A stretch of DNA of 57,671 nucleotides from Didymodactylos carnosus. Its lineage: Eukaryota > Rotifera > Eurotatoria > Philodinida > Philodinidae. The stretch lies in the NCBI GenBank assembly GCA_905250885.1, contig CAJNOQ010000277.1:1-57671 (forward strand). Direction: 5' to 3'. The position numbers were made by a program, and so were the translations under genes. Positions 1 to 12,285 of this stretch are shown piece by piece; position 1 is the stretch's first letter, and every line of letters starts with the position of its first letter. Under the pieces are notes generated by a model, which worked only from the letters and a program-made list of their open reading frames with translations, searched no databases and was not told the DNA's origin.

Positions 1-120
1 ATTGCCACGCGATTTAGCGTGGCCGATAACCTATGTTTTAATTCACTTTCGGGATTACCATACCTAAGAGAATTAGGGCTCCCAGCAAATCCGATGCCAC
101 ACGTCAAAAATGAAACATTC
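1..120. repeat. Fragment of the dispersed repeat also found at 15690-16719
   Basis: The first ~110 bases align by eye with 16306-16420. Shared blocks include GATTTAG, AACCTATG and GATTACCA, with the same order and spacing at about 70% identity. The reverse complement of the same segment is in the other arm of that element, near 15840-15900. This is therefore a third copy, cut off by the window edge and lying just upstream of the CNNM gene. Confidence 0.6.
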
Positions 121-289
121 AGAGGTTGCTTAGTTTCCATTTTGAAAACGCCACTTTCTTCTATTTACTAATGTAAAAATATCAATGGTTTAGTATTTTA
201 AATTTTTCCGTTATGCACGAGATTTTCCAGAGATGCTCTCAAAAAACCGCTTTGGAAAAACGTTTTGAAGTTCCTTCCTCCTATAAAAC

Positions 290-3200
290 ATGTTCCATAA
301 GTTGCTCTTTCGATATCTGAGAACTCCACTTCTCTTGCTCTTTCTGTTTTCGACTTATTACAAAAACTCGAATAGCCATGGGTTATTCTTTTCTCGGATG
401 GATAATGGATCGAGCTACAGTTATACATTGTTTTCTCTTCAAGGTGCTCGCCCATCGTTGAAACTTTTTGTAACAAAACGTGCATTTCCTATATGGGCAA
501 CAATTTGTTGCCTTCTCGTATTATTATCATTATCCGGCTTATTTTCGGGACTTAATCTTGGTTTGATGTCTCTTACACCGCATGATTTAACCGTTATACA
601 AGAGGCCGGTTTAGCAAACGATAAAAAATATGCCAAGCGTATATTACCTGTTAGAAAACGTGGTAATTTTTTATTATGCACAATATTACTGGGCAATGTA
701 TTAGTGAATTCAACAACAACAATACTCTTAGATTTTCTAATTAGTGGACCATTAGCTATTGCAGGAGCCACGTTAGCTATTGTAATATTTGGTGAAATTA
801 TCCCCCAAGCTATATGTTCTCGACATGGTCTAAAAGTGGGAAGTCAAACAATATGGTTAACAAAACTTTTTATGCTACTCACATTTCCAATTGCATTTCC
901 ATTAAGTAAATTATTAGATGTCGTTTTAGGTAACGGTTAAGAATTATCACTCTTATCTTAGCCTCTTTTCGATAATTATTCATATTATATTTAGGCGAAG
1001 AAGTTGGTGCGCGTTATACTCGTGATCAAATGAGTGCACTGTTAAAACATACAAAGACAACAGATATCGAAGATCGTGAAAAAACAATAATGACGGGTGT
1101 ATTAAGTTTAAAAAATCGAAAAATTAAAGATGTAATGACAAATTTAATCGATGTATTTATGTTAGAAGCAAATCGAATTGTCGATGATGACTTAATATTG
1201 AATGTGCACGGATATGGTTACTCGAGAATTCCCGTTTTTGAAGGAAGAAGGTAAGCTTGAGCTTTATCTTTTTTTTAAGTGAATATGAACAGCTGATAAA
1301 CATATATTGATATTATTACGTTTTTAAGTATATTTTAATATAATTGAAAAACATTTTCATAAAATTATTTTACATAAAAAACGAGCTTTCGATACTTCAC
1401 ATTGGCATCGTCAGACTAATATGACAGTTGAATTACGAAGGGAAAGTAGTGTCTCTTTTATCAAACTTTTAATTTCATTTTTCTGGTATTCCAATATATA
1501 CATGACTTGTCTAGATTTAATGTGCGATTGTTTTGATTGATATGTAAAGATACTTTTAAAAACAAATAATTACTGTCTACTTTTTTCTCATGTTGAGTCA
1601 TTCTGATGCTTCTTCTCTTACTCTCCATTTATCCAACATAAATGTTGACACAGTCTTTGTATTCAATACAATAGATTACATCAACTTTTCTATAATCTCT
1701 TCCTTGTATATGAGTATATGAGAAGTTCAGTGTTTGATACGTTCGAAATTCAAGTCCTACGTTAGTAATGTCCAATTTGATCAGAATTCGTTTTAACTTC
1801 GAAGCGAATATTTTTTATTCACTTTCCAAATAATAGAAACAAATATTTGTCTCAAATTTATCTTTGGATTTGTCAACCGGTTTTAAACCGCCGACAATAT
1901 GTCTGAGTGCCTTTGAAATGTGAGTTCAATGACTCGCTGTACTAATCTAATAACCATTCTCGCTGGCCAGTGTTTTCGACACTAGTTTTGGTGGGAGGTG
2001 GCGAGCCTGCTGAGTAACTAAAGTTATTTTTATTGAGTAAAAGTTTTTTCTGAGTAACTCAGTTACTCAGAAGCTAGAGAAAATCACTTACTCAGGTGCA
2101 TAAAAGACAGTTTCTCAACTTGAATTTCTTAAAAAATTTGAGTAAGTCAAAATTTTTTGAGTAACTGTATCCAAACGAGGAATCGATAACGCTGTCGCTG
2201 GGAATAGATTTTAGCCAGGCAATCTCATTGCCTAATAAACGTTTTTGTGAACAAATTCAAATTGCACAAGTAACAAGACATTCCATTAGAGCAATTTTTT
2301 GGTGTCTAATCCTATTTCATATATAGATTAGTTGTTTTCTTTCTATATATTGTTGTCTCAACATGTTTGTCATGGCTCGACTTGACCCGTACAGATCTCT
2401 ATTTATTAGTACATATATATATATATATATTTAATAACAAAAAAATAGGAGAGAAATTCTTCGATGATTAGCAGATTAAGGATGGATACTAGTGTTGTAG
2501 AGACGTTTTTATTCTAAGAGATATAGGAATGTTTGTATAGAACGATACTATCTAATGATAAATTAATTAATATATCATTTATTTTCTAGAGAGAACATTA
2601 TTGGTCTTGTTAACATCCGAGATTTTGCTCTGCTAGATACAGAAAGTGGCAAATTTACAGTAAGAAAATTAATGGATTTTTATAAACATCGTTACGGAAC
2701 AGCAACTCCCGACGAGTCAAGTTATGATATATTTAATCAATTTAAAAAAGGTTTGTAGTATAGTATACTAATATTCTTAGATAATTTTTGCAATTTTTTT
2801 TTCTATTCTTATTTAGAACAATATCATCTGGCTGTTATTATCGAATATGATAATAGCGGTGAAAAAGATCCAAAAACACGTGCTGTTGGAATCGTCACAT
2901 TAGAAGATATTATCGAAGAAATGATACAAGAAGAAATTATTGATGAAACAGATGTTTTTACTGATAATCGACGTAAAGTTCGAAATATGTTATCACAAGC
3001 GCCAGATTTTTCTGCATTTGTTCGTACGAATACAAATTTAATTCAAAGTAAAATATCTGCTTCAATGAAAGTGGCTGTATTTCAGTTTTTATCCACAAGT
3101 AATTAAGAGTTCAACTGATGTGTAAGATAACATTTGACTAATTATTCTATTTTTTTTCAGGTGTGGATCCGTTTAGTTCACAATTTATCTCACCAGGTAT

Positions 3201-4013
3201 TTTGAGTCGATTATTGAACGTCGATTTATATAAAGAATTTGAATTTGATGATGAAGATGAAGCTAAAGATGGAAAACCACAGTTTATATATGAATATGGA
3301 AAACCAGTGGATTTTTTTGTGTTGATTGTTAATGGAAGTGCTCAACTAGAAACCGGAAAAGAAAAAATTGTTTCACAAGTCGGCGCATTTTCGTATTTTG
3401 GTGTTAGCGCACTCTATAGTAAGTGAGAAATTACGATATTATAAAGTAAGTGCTATTATAGGGTTTATTATTTTCTCCTGTGATTTATTTAGATCCCGAA
3501 GAAAAAGTTGATGATTTAATTCGTTTAAAATCAAAAAGTTCTCGCCCATATATACCCGATTTTAGTGTTCGTGTTTGTGAAGATGTACAAATTTTACGTA
3601 TTCGTCGTGTACATTGGTTAGCTGCTGTTCGTGCAACATATTTTGAAACAAAACAAGTTGCCAATGGTGGAACAATGTTGAATAGTGATGGAGAAACAGT
3701 TGATTTGCTACAACAAGAATTAGAAAAAGCAGATAATCCTGATCAACGTGATGCTGAGAGAGATCGCACAATGTCATTACAACATGAAAATTTAAATTTA
3801 AGTGAAAGTGAACGTGCACATTTGTTGCAAAATGCTCCCCTAGCATCGACACTGTCCACTCTTGTATCACAGAGTGTTAAAAATATCGATTCACCTGTAA
3901 CGTCGACGACGCCGACACTGGCTGCAAGAAGATTACAAGAATTAAGAAGACAACAAACTACGCCACCACCATCCATTAGTGGTGGTTCTTCTAAAAAGAG
4001 AAGTGACACATAG
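290..4013 (+). CDS. CNNM: CNNM-family (cyclin M / ACDP) metal transporter
   Basis: CNNM proteins are plasma-membrane divalent-cation (Mg2+) transporters or regulators. Six exons join in frame (290-929, 995-1250, 2590-2750, 2817-3098, 3161-3418, 3493-4013) to give 705 residues; all introns are GT-AG. Residues 9-22 are hydrophobic (probable signal peptide). Residues 66-235 form the CNNM/DUF21 membrane domain with [11 protein letters not shown] (83-93), LLGNVLVN (133-140) and FGEIIPQA (167-174). A CBS pair follows at about 255-395, with [10 protein letters not shown] near 260 and VTLEDIIEE at 379-387. Next comes a cyclic-nucleotide-binding-like domain (about 440-600) and a polar tail. The ATG at 290 is preceded directly by an in-frame TAA. 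The extracellular N-terminus is only about 40 residues, much shorter than the vertebrate one, so an extra upstream exon cannot be excluded. Confidence 0.93.
1251..2589. other. Long second intron of the CNNM gene
   Basis: This 1339-bp intron is about 20 times longer than the gene's other introns (about 60-75 bp). No coding signal was seen. Around 1990-2170 it holds many copies of TGAGTAAC/GTTACTCA in both orientations, including the self-complementary stretch TGAGTAACTCAGTTACTCA, which suggests a decayed fold-back or hAT-like insertion. A short (AT)n run lies at about 2410-2431. Confidence 0.7.
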
Positions 4014-5493
4014 TTGAATGTGCACTTATTATTATTTTGTAAATATCGCCTTCCCTTTTATGTCCGCGTATGTGATCTGAAATGTTTTGTTTTTTGCTTA
4101 CATTGAAATTGTTTTTTTTTCTTAGTTTTAGCTTTATTTGAATTATACTTGTATCTAGTTTTTCTTCAAAAGATATATCTTTCTTATTTGTATACTCATT
4201 GTATTGTTATCGTTTCACGATTATTTTACTACCTTTCTTAGTATCATAAGTGGCAATAACAGTTTGTTGTATGAAATAGCAGATAGAGAGAATCTTATAA
4301 CACTGGTTATGATATGACATTAAATTTAACTAATACTAACTCATCAGAGTGGTAATAGCTGATCTGAAAGTCTTTGAGTTGTATATTACTGAATATACAG
4401 TGCGAATTTTAGAACTCTGTTTTAGGAAGTACCAGTGTATTGTAATGAAATTGGGGGTTTCTAGTGTATGTTTTCCTTTCAACTTCTCATATTCTTCTCA
4501 TTTTTTGATCTTTTCAAATGTAACTTGTCATTGATTTCTAAACTTTGATAACTTTGCATATGATACAGGTGTATGTTTACAGTATGTTATAAGGAGTTTA
4601 TTTTACAAACTTAATTGATTTTATTTTTTTGCTTTATTAGACTGTAGCTCAAAGTATGATTTTAATTTTATCTTAAGCTTATTTATTTCATTTTTTAGAG
4701 AAATTGTGTGTGCATGTGGATGGTTTTTCAAAAACAGTTGTATACTTCGTTGTTCTGCCTTCTTATAAACACATTTTTGTTATTGCTTGTGTGTCTTTGA
4801 TTTTTCTTTGTAGGAAATGTGTCTATTTATTTTGTATACACATTTCTGGATAAAACTAGTTTAAAGAATACAAAGCAAGATGTTTCTTGCAGCTATATGA
4901 ATAGAAGAAATTAATGTTTAATACCGATTTACGGCGCAATGACTTAACGAAAAAAAATATGATTGTATAGGCGAATCATTCTTGTTTTGTTTGAAAAGTG
5001 TCAACTTCAATCTGACATGAAGTGTCAGAGTTTTTTTACTCTGAAATGTTTAATGATTATAAAATGAACATATCAGATGGTGCTCAATCAAAACGTGAAT
5101 AATGTGAATGGATATTAGATCACATATTTTTTGTAGGAGTTTAATGTTATTTCTTCCACATCAATGGACTAGCCATGTCCAATATTTTTATTTAATACTG
5201 TCGGTCACCGCCGTATAATCTGGAACCGCTCGGTATATCGGCGCTAACCGGGCGGTATTCTCCACATATCGGAGCGAAGAATACCGCTCGGTACGCCGTT
5301 TCAAAGTTATTCACCTACTTGGTTTGATGGCTAAAGGAGTATATAACAATGGCAAAAGATTGACAGGTTTCAAACTTTTCTCTCTCACTGACTCGTCAAA
5401 GTACATGAACTTTGACTTGAATTATACAATGACACAGTATTGCCTCACTGTCTAGATTTCTTGATATATTATTAGTAAATTTTTAAAATTTTT

Positions 5494-5797
5494 GATACTA
5501 ATTTAAAGTACACGATACTAATTTAAAGTACACGATACTGAGCTATCTGTTAGAAAAGGATCCGTTTTAGTCTTTGAGAAATGTGACTGTGAATATCGTT
5601 GATTATTCTATAAAAAACCAGGCTTTTTCTTGCTCGATTTGCAGAGACTTCTTTTGCTTGTCTTGCAAACTTGGTTTTTTATAGAATAATCAACGATATT
5701 CACAGCCACATTTCTCAAAAACTAAAACGGATCCTTTTCTAACAAATAGATCAGTATCGTGTACAACTCGTGTACTTTAAACTAGTATAAAAATAGG
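5494..5797. repeat. Long inverted repeat (fold-back element)
   Basis: Arms 5494-5621 and 5671-5797 are near-perfect reverse complements with a ~50-base loop. Shared blocks include GGATCCGTTTTAG and GATTATTCTATAAAAAACC. The outer left arm also has a 20-bp tandem duplication of ATACTAATTTAAAGTACACG (5497-5536). The right arm has only a partial, disrupted equivalent, so the duplication is probably later than the inverted repeat. No coding capacity. Confidence 0.9.
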
Positions 5798-6865
5798 AAA
5801 TGTATCTTCTCTAATTAGTGTAATTGTAGTTCGCGAAGTTGGTACAATACGAAATAGTTTTACAGTGAACACTCCCTCCTTGAATATATAAAAGATGAAC
5901 ATTTGATGAAAATATAAAATTTGTTCTTTTCTGATTTTATTCTTTAAGCAGAAAAACAGAGAAATTTCTGCTCTTATATCATTATAGACAATCGGGTTCT
6001 TGTGAAATAAATGGTTCTAGATTTATTCCATAATCTTTACGTTCGTGTATGTTAATTTTTTGGTGTAATGTTTTAGAAGGTTTTTCAATGTCAATTGACA
6101 TACTTGAAACTGTGAAATAGAACGCAAATTTTCTGTTTGAATATCTATTCACTAGAAGTCTAACACTTGAAAAAGGAGTAATTCTCGTATTGTAGTAACT
6201 TTCGAGAGCTAATTCCTAAGGAATAACATTTCGAGGATTTTGTTATATCATTTTTCCCTTGACTTTAGCCTAGGGTCTTACAAAATGGTTGTCTGTGTCA
6301 GGGTTTCTAATGAGGATTTTGAGCAGCGCGTACATAAGCATGGTAATTCATGGATTCTATCGTTCTATCTTTTCCTATTAGTTGATACAAAGCGTATTTT
6401 CAATTTAGTTCGCGTACCGTACGCTTTGAAACAAAGGCGTACGCGTAATGTTAAAAACACAGAGGCTCTGTGTTTGTGTGCGCAAAATACGGAAAAATGG
6501 CTGTCAGATATTCTATGGATAAGCCAGAAGCATAAAAAATTTCTTTTTAACCATGCGAGACAAAATATTCAAAGAAATAATGTGACATCTCTACTCATGC
6601 AGAGAGAAAAAATCTAAGCAAACGTTTTCTGTAGGCCGGGGATAGATGCCGTGAGACAGCATTCAACGGTGATAAAAACGAAAAAAGTCGTATACGGATA
6701 ATAATACTTACAGTGTACAGATAATCTATAATAGCAAATCGGTTAGATATAGTTTCAACCTCCTTGGGATCTGCAGAGGGTGTCCAGAAAATCTTTTGGC
6801 TTCATATTACATCAGACGTTTTTTTCGTGGAATCAGAGAAGTTCACAGCGTTTCTCATCTATACT

Positions 6866-7084
6866 GGCTGCGAACGCCGACCGAAGGGAGGCGAGAGCAA
6901 TGTTTTGAATTCAGAAATATTTTCAGACCTCTGGAGACCTTAGCGGGATCTCGAGGAAACCTGTTACATTTTCATGAGATTACGAACCTTATACAACAAA
7001 TCAAAGAAAAATTTAGAACATATTTTAGATAGTGCCCTAGCGAACGCCGACCGAAGGTAGGCGTGAGCGTTGTCGTGTATTCAG
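6866..7084 (+). repeat. Diverged direct repeat with a CGAACGCCGACCGAAGG core
   Basis: The core GCGAACGCCGACCGAAGG occurs near 6869 and again near 7041, about 172 bp apart. Both copies are followed by an AGGCG..GAGC block and an ATTCAG motif. They are more GC-rich than their surroundings and probably derive from one dispersed repeat. Confidence 0.6.
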
Positions 7085-7928
7085 AAGTGGTGGAGGTTCG
7101 TTCGCAGGTATAAGTTCCTAAAGTCAAGGGATCGAGCGAGTGCAGACGAGTGTTACGTTGTTAATATGTATCTGTTCATTCTCAAAATGAAGTTGTTATT
7201 TCGCTACTCAAAAAATGAAATAGATACAGACATGCAGCCAGTGTCCAGTAACAGTCATTAGTGGAATATCTTCTTCAACGTTGTTGAGAAATAGCTTTAA
7301 ACATTATCTGTTTCGTTGACTACAACTTGGAAATTTTAGTTGCATTTACTTTAATGGTCAAAAGAAAACTGTTAGTTTTAGATTCACTTAGTCTCGTCAG
7401 CTAACATGCATTAACGCTTTATTATTATAATTGAAAATTTTTTCATGACTAGAGTTTAGCAGCGTATATTTTAGTTTATGAAAAATTTTGGAACAGTGTA
7501 TCCACCTTCACATATCTTTTTTTTTGATCATATCTCATGTTTTCTCACGGATAAGGCAACTCTTAGGTCTATGACTGGTTGAGATCGGACCGCTGTAATT
7601 GTGTTTTTATGTTTGTTTCACTGCTGCTGCTGAATTATGTTGTATATATTAGGGCAAGTAAATTTTATCCATTTTTTCTTCTTCTCTTCTACTTTTTTTT
7701 TGTTCACTTGCTCACATTTCCTGGTGTAGTTGTAGTTAGTAAAATCTGTGTATACTATATTATTGTATCGTTTTTTTTTCGTAAAAAAAGATATACATAT
7801 ATATATTAGTTTTTATATAACTCGTTGTAGCCATCATTATTATTTGTTTGTCTTTTTGAAAATAAAAAGTCTTTTTTTTGTTCATTCATTTTTTATCTGT
7901 TTTTGTTTATCACTTATACGCACGTAAA

Positions 7929-10536
7929 ATGTCAACCGGAGGGGTACTTGATAATACATCAAATTTTAAACCTGTTCGAACTAATGGTAATGATATAACG
8001 AATAATTTCGATAGTCCTATGCAAATGTTATACAAACAGCAGCAACAACCTACATCACAACAGCAGTCGTCTCAACAACAGCAGCAGTATGCAGGAGGAC
8101 CATCGAAATATTTAAATAATAGTGCTACGGCTAGCGGCGGTGGCACAGGTGGGTTACGATCTGGAACAACGAAACACTATTCGTACAATAATAACAACAG
8201 TAATAACAATAATAATGGAAGCACGAAACGAGCAGCAGGTGGAGTCGAGAATGCCACAAATGATATGGTGAAGTACGTGTTAAATCATATCTTATTATGT
8301 ACTTTCATGTTTTGCTGTTTATTTATTTTCAGTACACGTAAAGTTTTTGTTGGTGGTCTTAGTCCGGATACAAAAATGGGTAAGTTTATTTATTTATCCA
8401 AATTTTATCATTCTTATTCTCATCAAACCGTTTTTGATTTTTTCTTTTCTAGAGGATTTATGCGAATATTTTTCTAAGTTTGGCATTGTTGAAAGTGCGA
8501 CGGTCAAATATGACAAATCCGGTCGATCCAAAGGTTTTGGATTTGTGCTTTTCGAAGATCGCGATACAACAGATAAGGTAAGCATAAAAATATTTTCCTT
8601 TTTTCTATTATTTGAATGTCTGTTTATTGTATTCTAGGTATACTCTCATGATATACATGTGATACGAGGAAAACGCGTTGATCCCAAATCGGCTCATAGA
8701 CGCGATCAAGCATTAGCTCGAAAAGTATTTGTTGGTGGATTGGACACAGAAGTATCGGATAATGAATTACATGATTATTTTTCAAAATTTGGAAAGGTAA
8801 CTTTAAAAAGAGAAAGTGTATGTATCGAACAGACTACTTTTATAACTGATTTGCTGTCTTAGATTGCTCAAATTGAAGCACCCATGGATAAAATTAAACA
8901 AAAACGTCGCCCATTCTGTTTTATTCTATTTGAAAATGAACAAAGCGCCGAGGATGTTCTACAGCAACAACGACATACGATTGGTGGAAAACAGGTAAGG
9001 CGAGCTTTTTTACAATTAAGAAAGATTCTTTTTATTTCACATTGGTTGTGAGAATTGTTGGCTGTCTATAAGATTTAAGTAATATACATAAGGTTTAGGC
9101 TGTGTGGAGAAATCATTTAGCAGGGAGATAATAATCTTTGCTAAATAGCATTAGTAAAGTAGTAGTACATTCTCACTTACTATTGTCAATAAGATTGAAT
9201 TAAATGGCTGTTATTGTTTCGTTTTAGGTTGATTGTAAACGAGCAAATCCCAAAAATATGGAGAATAACAATTCCAATAATCAACAGCAACAACAGGCAC
9301 AGCAACAACAATCATATTTAAATACCTTCTCCTATCAACAACGAGGTGGACCTCAACAATCTTCATCTCATCAACTTCAACAGCAACAACAATATCAGCA
9401 AGCTTTAGCACAGGTAGGAAATGTTTTTTTTATAGGATATTAACATTTCATATAATAAATATACCTTTTATCAAATTATGCTCTATTTGAATATTTTAGC
9501 ATGGATTTCCAACCTGGGGAGCGGTTGCTAGTGGTCCGGGACAACAAGTTTCGAATAATCCTCAACAACAAAATATGTCACAACAACGATCACAAAACAG
9601 TCGAGGTCAGCCCCAACATCAATTGCAGTCAAATAATGCTCAAAGTTTACAACAGCATAACTGGTCACAAATATCACCAGCACAATGGCCAAGTACAAAC
9701 TATGGTACGTATCTTAAACGCGATTATCGATGTTCATTGTCCGAGAAATAAGAGCCTTTATCAAGTCTCTCAAGACAGATTGAAATCGAACTTTCGGCCA
9801 CTGTGTGAAACCCTAAACTATTCTTTGCATTCGAGCAAGTTTCTCATTGTTCAATGCTTTCGTATTTAGTTTCCGGATAAAAATAATATCATATTTTTTT
9901 TATATTTTCAGATCCTCGTTATTATAATTCGAACCCATCAGCAACGGCATCAAATACTAATTGGCAAGTAACTGGGCCTCCGCCTCAAGCAAACTCATAT
10001 GGTCAAACTCCTGGTGCAATTTTAACAAGTGGTCGTGCTCCATCAACGGGGCCATCAGGTCAAACAAACAACACGAATCCACAGCAACAATACAATGGAA
10101 ATACGACATCAACCGCGTTTTCATATGGAGGGTGGAATTTTGGTAAGTATGATATCTATCCGTGATCTAGCAAATAAATCGAGTAGGTTTATTGCTGTTT
10201 GTATATCAAAAGAAAAAACTAAATCGATTAAAATTTTCATTTCTTGACCAAAATAAATCAGTAACTGTTAGTTGTTGATCGTATCGTTTTATCTTCGTTT
10301 TAGGCTCAACAGCTCCACCCCAAAGTGGTTTAACAGGTGCTAATGGTGGTTCAATTCCTCATCCAACATCTTATGCAAATGCGTATGATCCAACAAGTTC
10401 GACAGCACCATTCTATCATCCAAATGCAGGCACTGCTCCCGCATACGATTACTCTCAAGCTGCTTGGGCTACGGCACAACTAGCAGGATCGGGGCAATAT
10501 GATCGAGCTGTTGACACAGCTAATTACTCTCGTTAA
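7929..10536 (+). CDS. Two-RRM hnRNP (squid / hnRNP D-AB-like) with Q/N-rich tail
   Basis: This is a nuclear/cytoplasmic RNA-binding protein of the squid/hnRNP AB-D class, which acts in splicing, mRNA export, localisation and stability. Nine exons join in frame (7929-8272, 8333-8379, 8453-8577, 8638-8796, 8863-8994, 9228-9413, 9500-9704, 9912-10142, 10304-10536) to 553 residues. Residues 1-114 are low complexity (Q and N runs). RRM1 starts at about 118 with KVFVGGL and has KGFGFVLF as RNP1. RRM2 starts at 201 with KVFVGGL and has RPFCFILF as RNP1, and ends in VDCKRANPK, close to squid's VDVKRATPK as I recall it. Residues from about 285 to the end are Q/N/G/S/Y-rich and prion-like. Translation was started at the ATG at 7929; the frame stays open further upstream only through non-ATG codons. 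A Musashi or DAZAP1 relative is less likely. Confidence 0.9.
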
Positions 10537-10668
10537 ACTGACGATAGAAAACGCAAACCTAAAACTTAAATCTACTATTAGTGAGCATTTTCCCCTATTT
10601 CTCTCTCCCCTGCGCGAGTATGTACATTCATATTTTTTTTCTTGTGTGGTGATATTTAATCGTTGCTT

Positions 10669-10674
10669 AATAAA
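10669..10674 (+). promoter_or_regulatory. Candidate polyadenylation signal AATAAA
   Basis: A canonical AATAAA lies 133 bases past the stop codon of the RNA-binding-protein gene. It is followed by a GT-rich stretch (TGTAGTTGTCTGTGTTT), as expected of a cleavage/polyadenylation site. Confidence 0.55.
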
Positions 10675-11965
10675 CAACCTGTAGTTGTCTGTGTTTCTTA
10701 CAAAAAAGAAACCTTTTTTCTTTGTGTACGTGGTTTTTCTGTGTGTTTTTAGTAGTTCCATCTGAACAAAGTAATACTGGAACTTCTTTGTTTTTTACCC
10801 TATGTGTGTTTTTCTTCAAGCTTTATGCTCGACATATGTGTGTGTGTGTGTGCGGTTGTCTTTTGATTGAGAGGAGTATAAATCAATTCGTTTTGTTTCC
10901 ACTTTTCTTCTTGTCTATGAATGCTGCACTTTTTGTTATAAAAATAGGTTTGTTTTTTGGATATTTTCTGTTCCGATATGTTTTTCATTTCTAAATTAAA
11001 GTTTTTTTTCAACATAGTTCTTGTTCTTTATCCTATTTATTTTGTTCAACATCAATTCTCTTGTTCTAATATGTGTCAGACCGCCATCAGATATATTTTT
11101 TACTTTGGTTCTTCTATTGTTTTTCACAGTTTTTTCGTTTGGTATAGTGAGATATAAAGATCTTCTAAATTGTGTTTTCTACCGGTATCTTTTTCTTCGT
11201 TTGTTATTGTTGTTGTTATTTCTTGACAGAGTTTTTTTCTCCTTCGTCTTCAATGCTTCTTTTCATCTACAGTATACAGTATTTGTACATGATGTTTATG
11301 GATTTTTTGTGTTGCTCTTTCTTCTGCTGATTTTTTGTTCCTCTCTTAGGTAGATCTCTATTTTGAGAAAAAGAAGAACGTTTATGGTTTATATTCCTCT
11401 CTTTCTCTCGATACGCACACACACACGCAAGAACCGGGGTACTTTTGTGGATGATTGCTTTGCTTGTGTGTTTTTTTCCTAGTTGAAAAAATGACTTGTC
11501 AGTTTTTTGTTTTGGATTTGATACATTTTTTTTTTGTTTTTCGTTTTGCTGGTTTGTTTGTTTTGTATAAGCGGTTCGTTTTTTTTTGTCTCACGTCACA
11601 TTACACGCACATTTATAAGACACAGAATTTTTTATATATCTTTCTGTTTTTTTCTATTTCGTTCCTTCTCCTCCTCCTACGTTTTTTCAGTACGATGTTT
11701 AATATTCGATTTGTAAGAACAAAGTTCGAATAAAAAATCAAACAATTTGATTTTCTATCCAATTCAATGTTGAGAAAAAGAAATCTATCACTTCATGAAC
11801 ACGTCTACTCTCCTTAAAAGTCTGTTTCGAAAAAAATGTTCGATCTTAACCAAATTTACAGTGAATATTAGCCCGATCAAGGTACGTTCACAGTAAAAAT
11901 TTGAACTCGAAATGTTTAATTTTCTCAGAATTATTCTAGACACAACCGACAAAAAGTAGGTCTTG

Positions 11966-12285
11966 CCATTTACAAGATTTCTCAGTTTTAACCTCTAGAA
12001 ATCTCGAGTTGGTCTTGAGTTAAAGAGGAAACTCGGCGCTATGACATAGCAGAGGTTGATTTTTAAAATTTTTGTTTCTTATTGTTTCCCAAACGTTTTA
12101 CTTTGAACACCTGAAAAGCTGTGGACTAGTTTTTACGGACTACTTTTTTTTATAGCAAAACTGAAATGAAAATCAAAAATCAGGCTCTGCTATATCACAA
12201 TGCTGAGTTTTCTCTTTAATTTAAGACCAACCCGAGATTTCTAGAGTTTAAAATAGAGAAATCTTATAAATGGTGACAAATCTTA
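11966..12285. repeat. Fold-back repeat
   Basis: Arm 11966-12078 is the reverse complement of 12167-12285 with scattered mismatches. Matching blocks include CTCTAGAAATCTCG and TTAAAGAG. A spacer of ~90 bp separates the arms, and there is no ORF. It is probably a non-autonomous DNA transposon. Confidence 0.8.

Larger units (their letters stand above)
4014..7928. other. Intergenic: CNNM 3' region, fold-back element and unassigned DNA
   Basis: T-rich sequence directly after the CNNM stop codon is its likely 3' UTR. Further on are a GC-richer patch with repeated CGGTA/TACCG motifs (5195-5310), a long inverted repeat (5494-5797) and a diverged direct repeat (6866-7084). Open frames here (for example 6240-6617) resemble no family I recognise. 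The T-rich stretch 7600-7928 is the probable promoter and 5' UTR of the RNA-binding-protein gene. Confidence 0.6.

Noticed and set aside
5195..5310. CGGTA/TACCG-rich block resembling the CCGGT hAT-like elements
   Set aside because: No terminal repeats or target duplication could be found, so it is not called as a mobile element.
6240..6617. 125-residue ORF after the CNNM gene
   Set aside because: No homology pattern, no plausible exon partners.
10722..11733. Several overlapping Phe-rich hydrophobic ORFs
   Set aside because: They come from T-rich 3' UTR sequence read in three frames; no conserved pattern.
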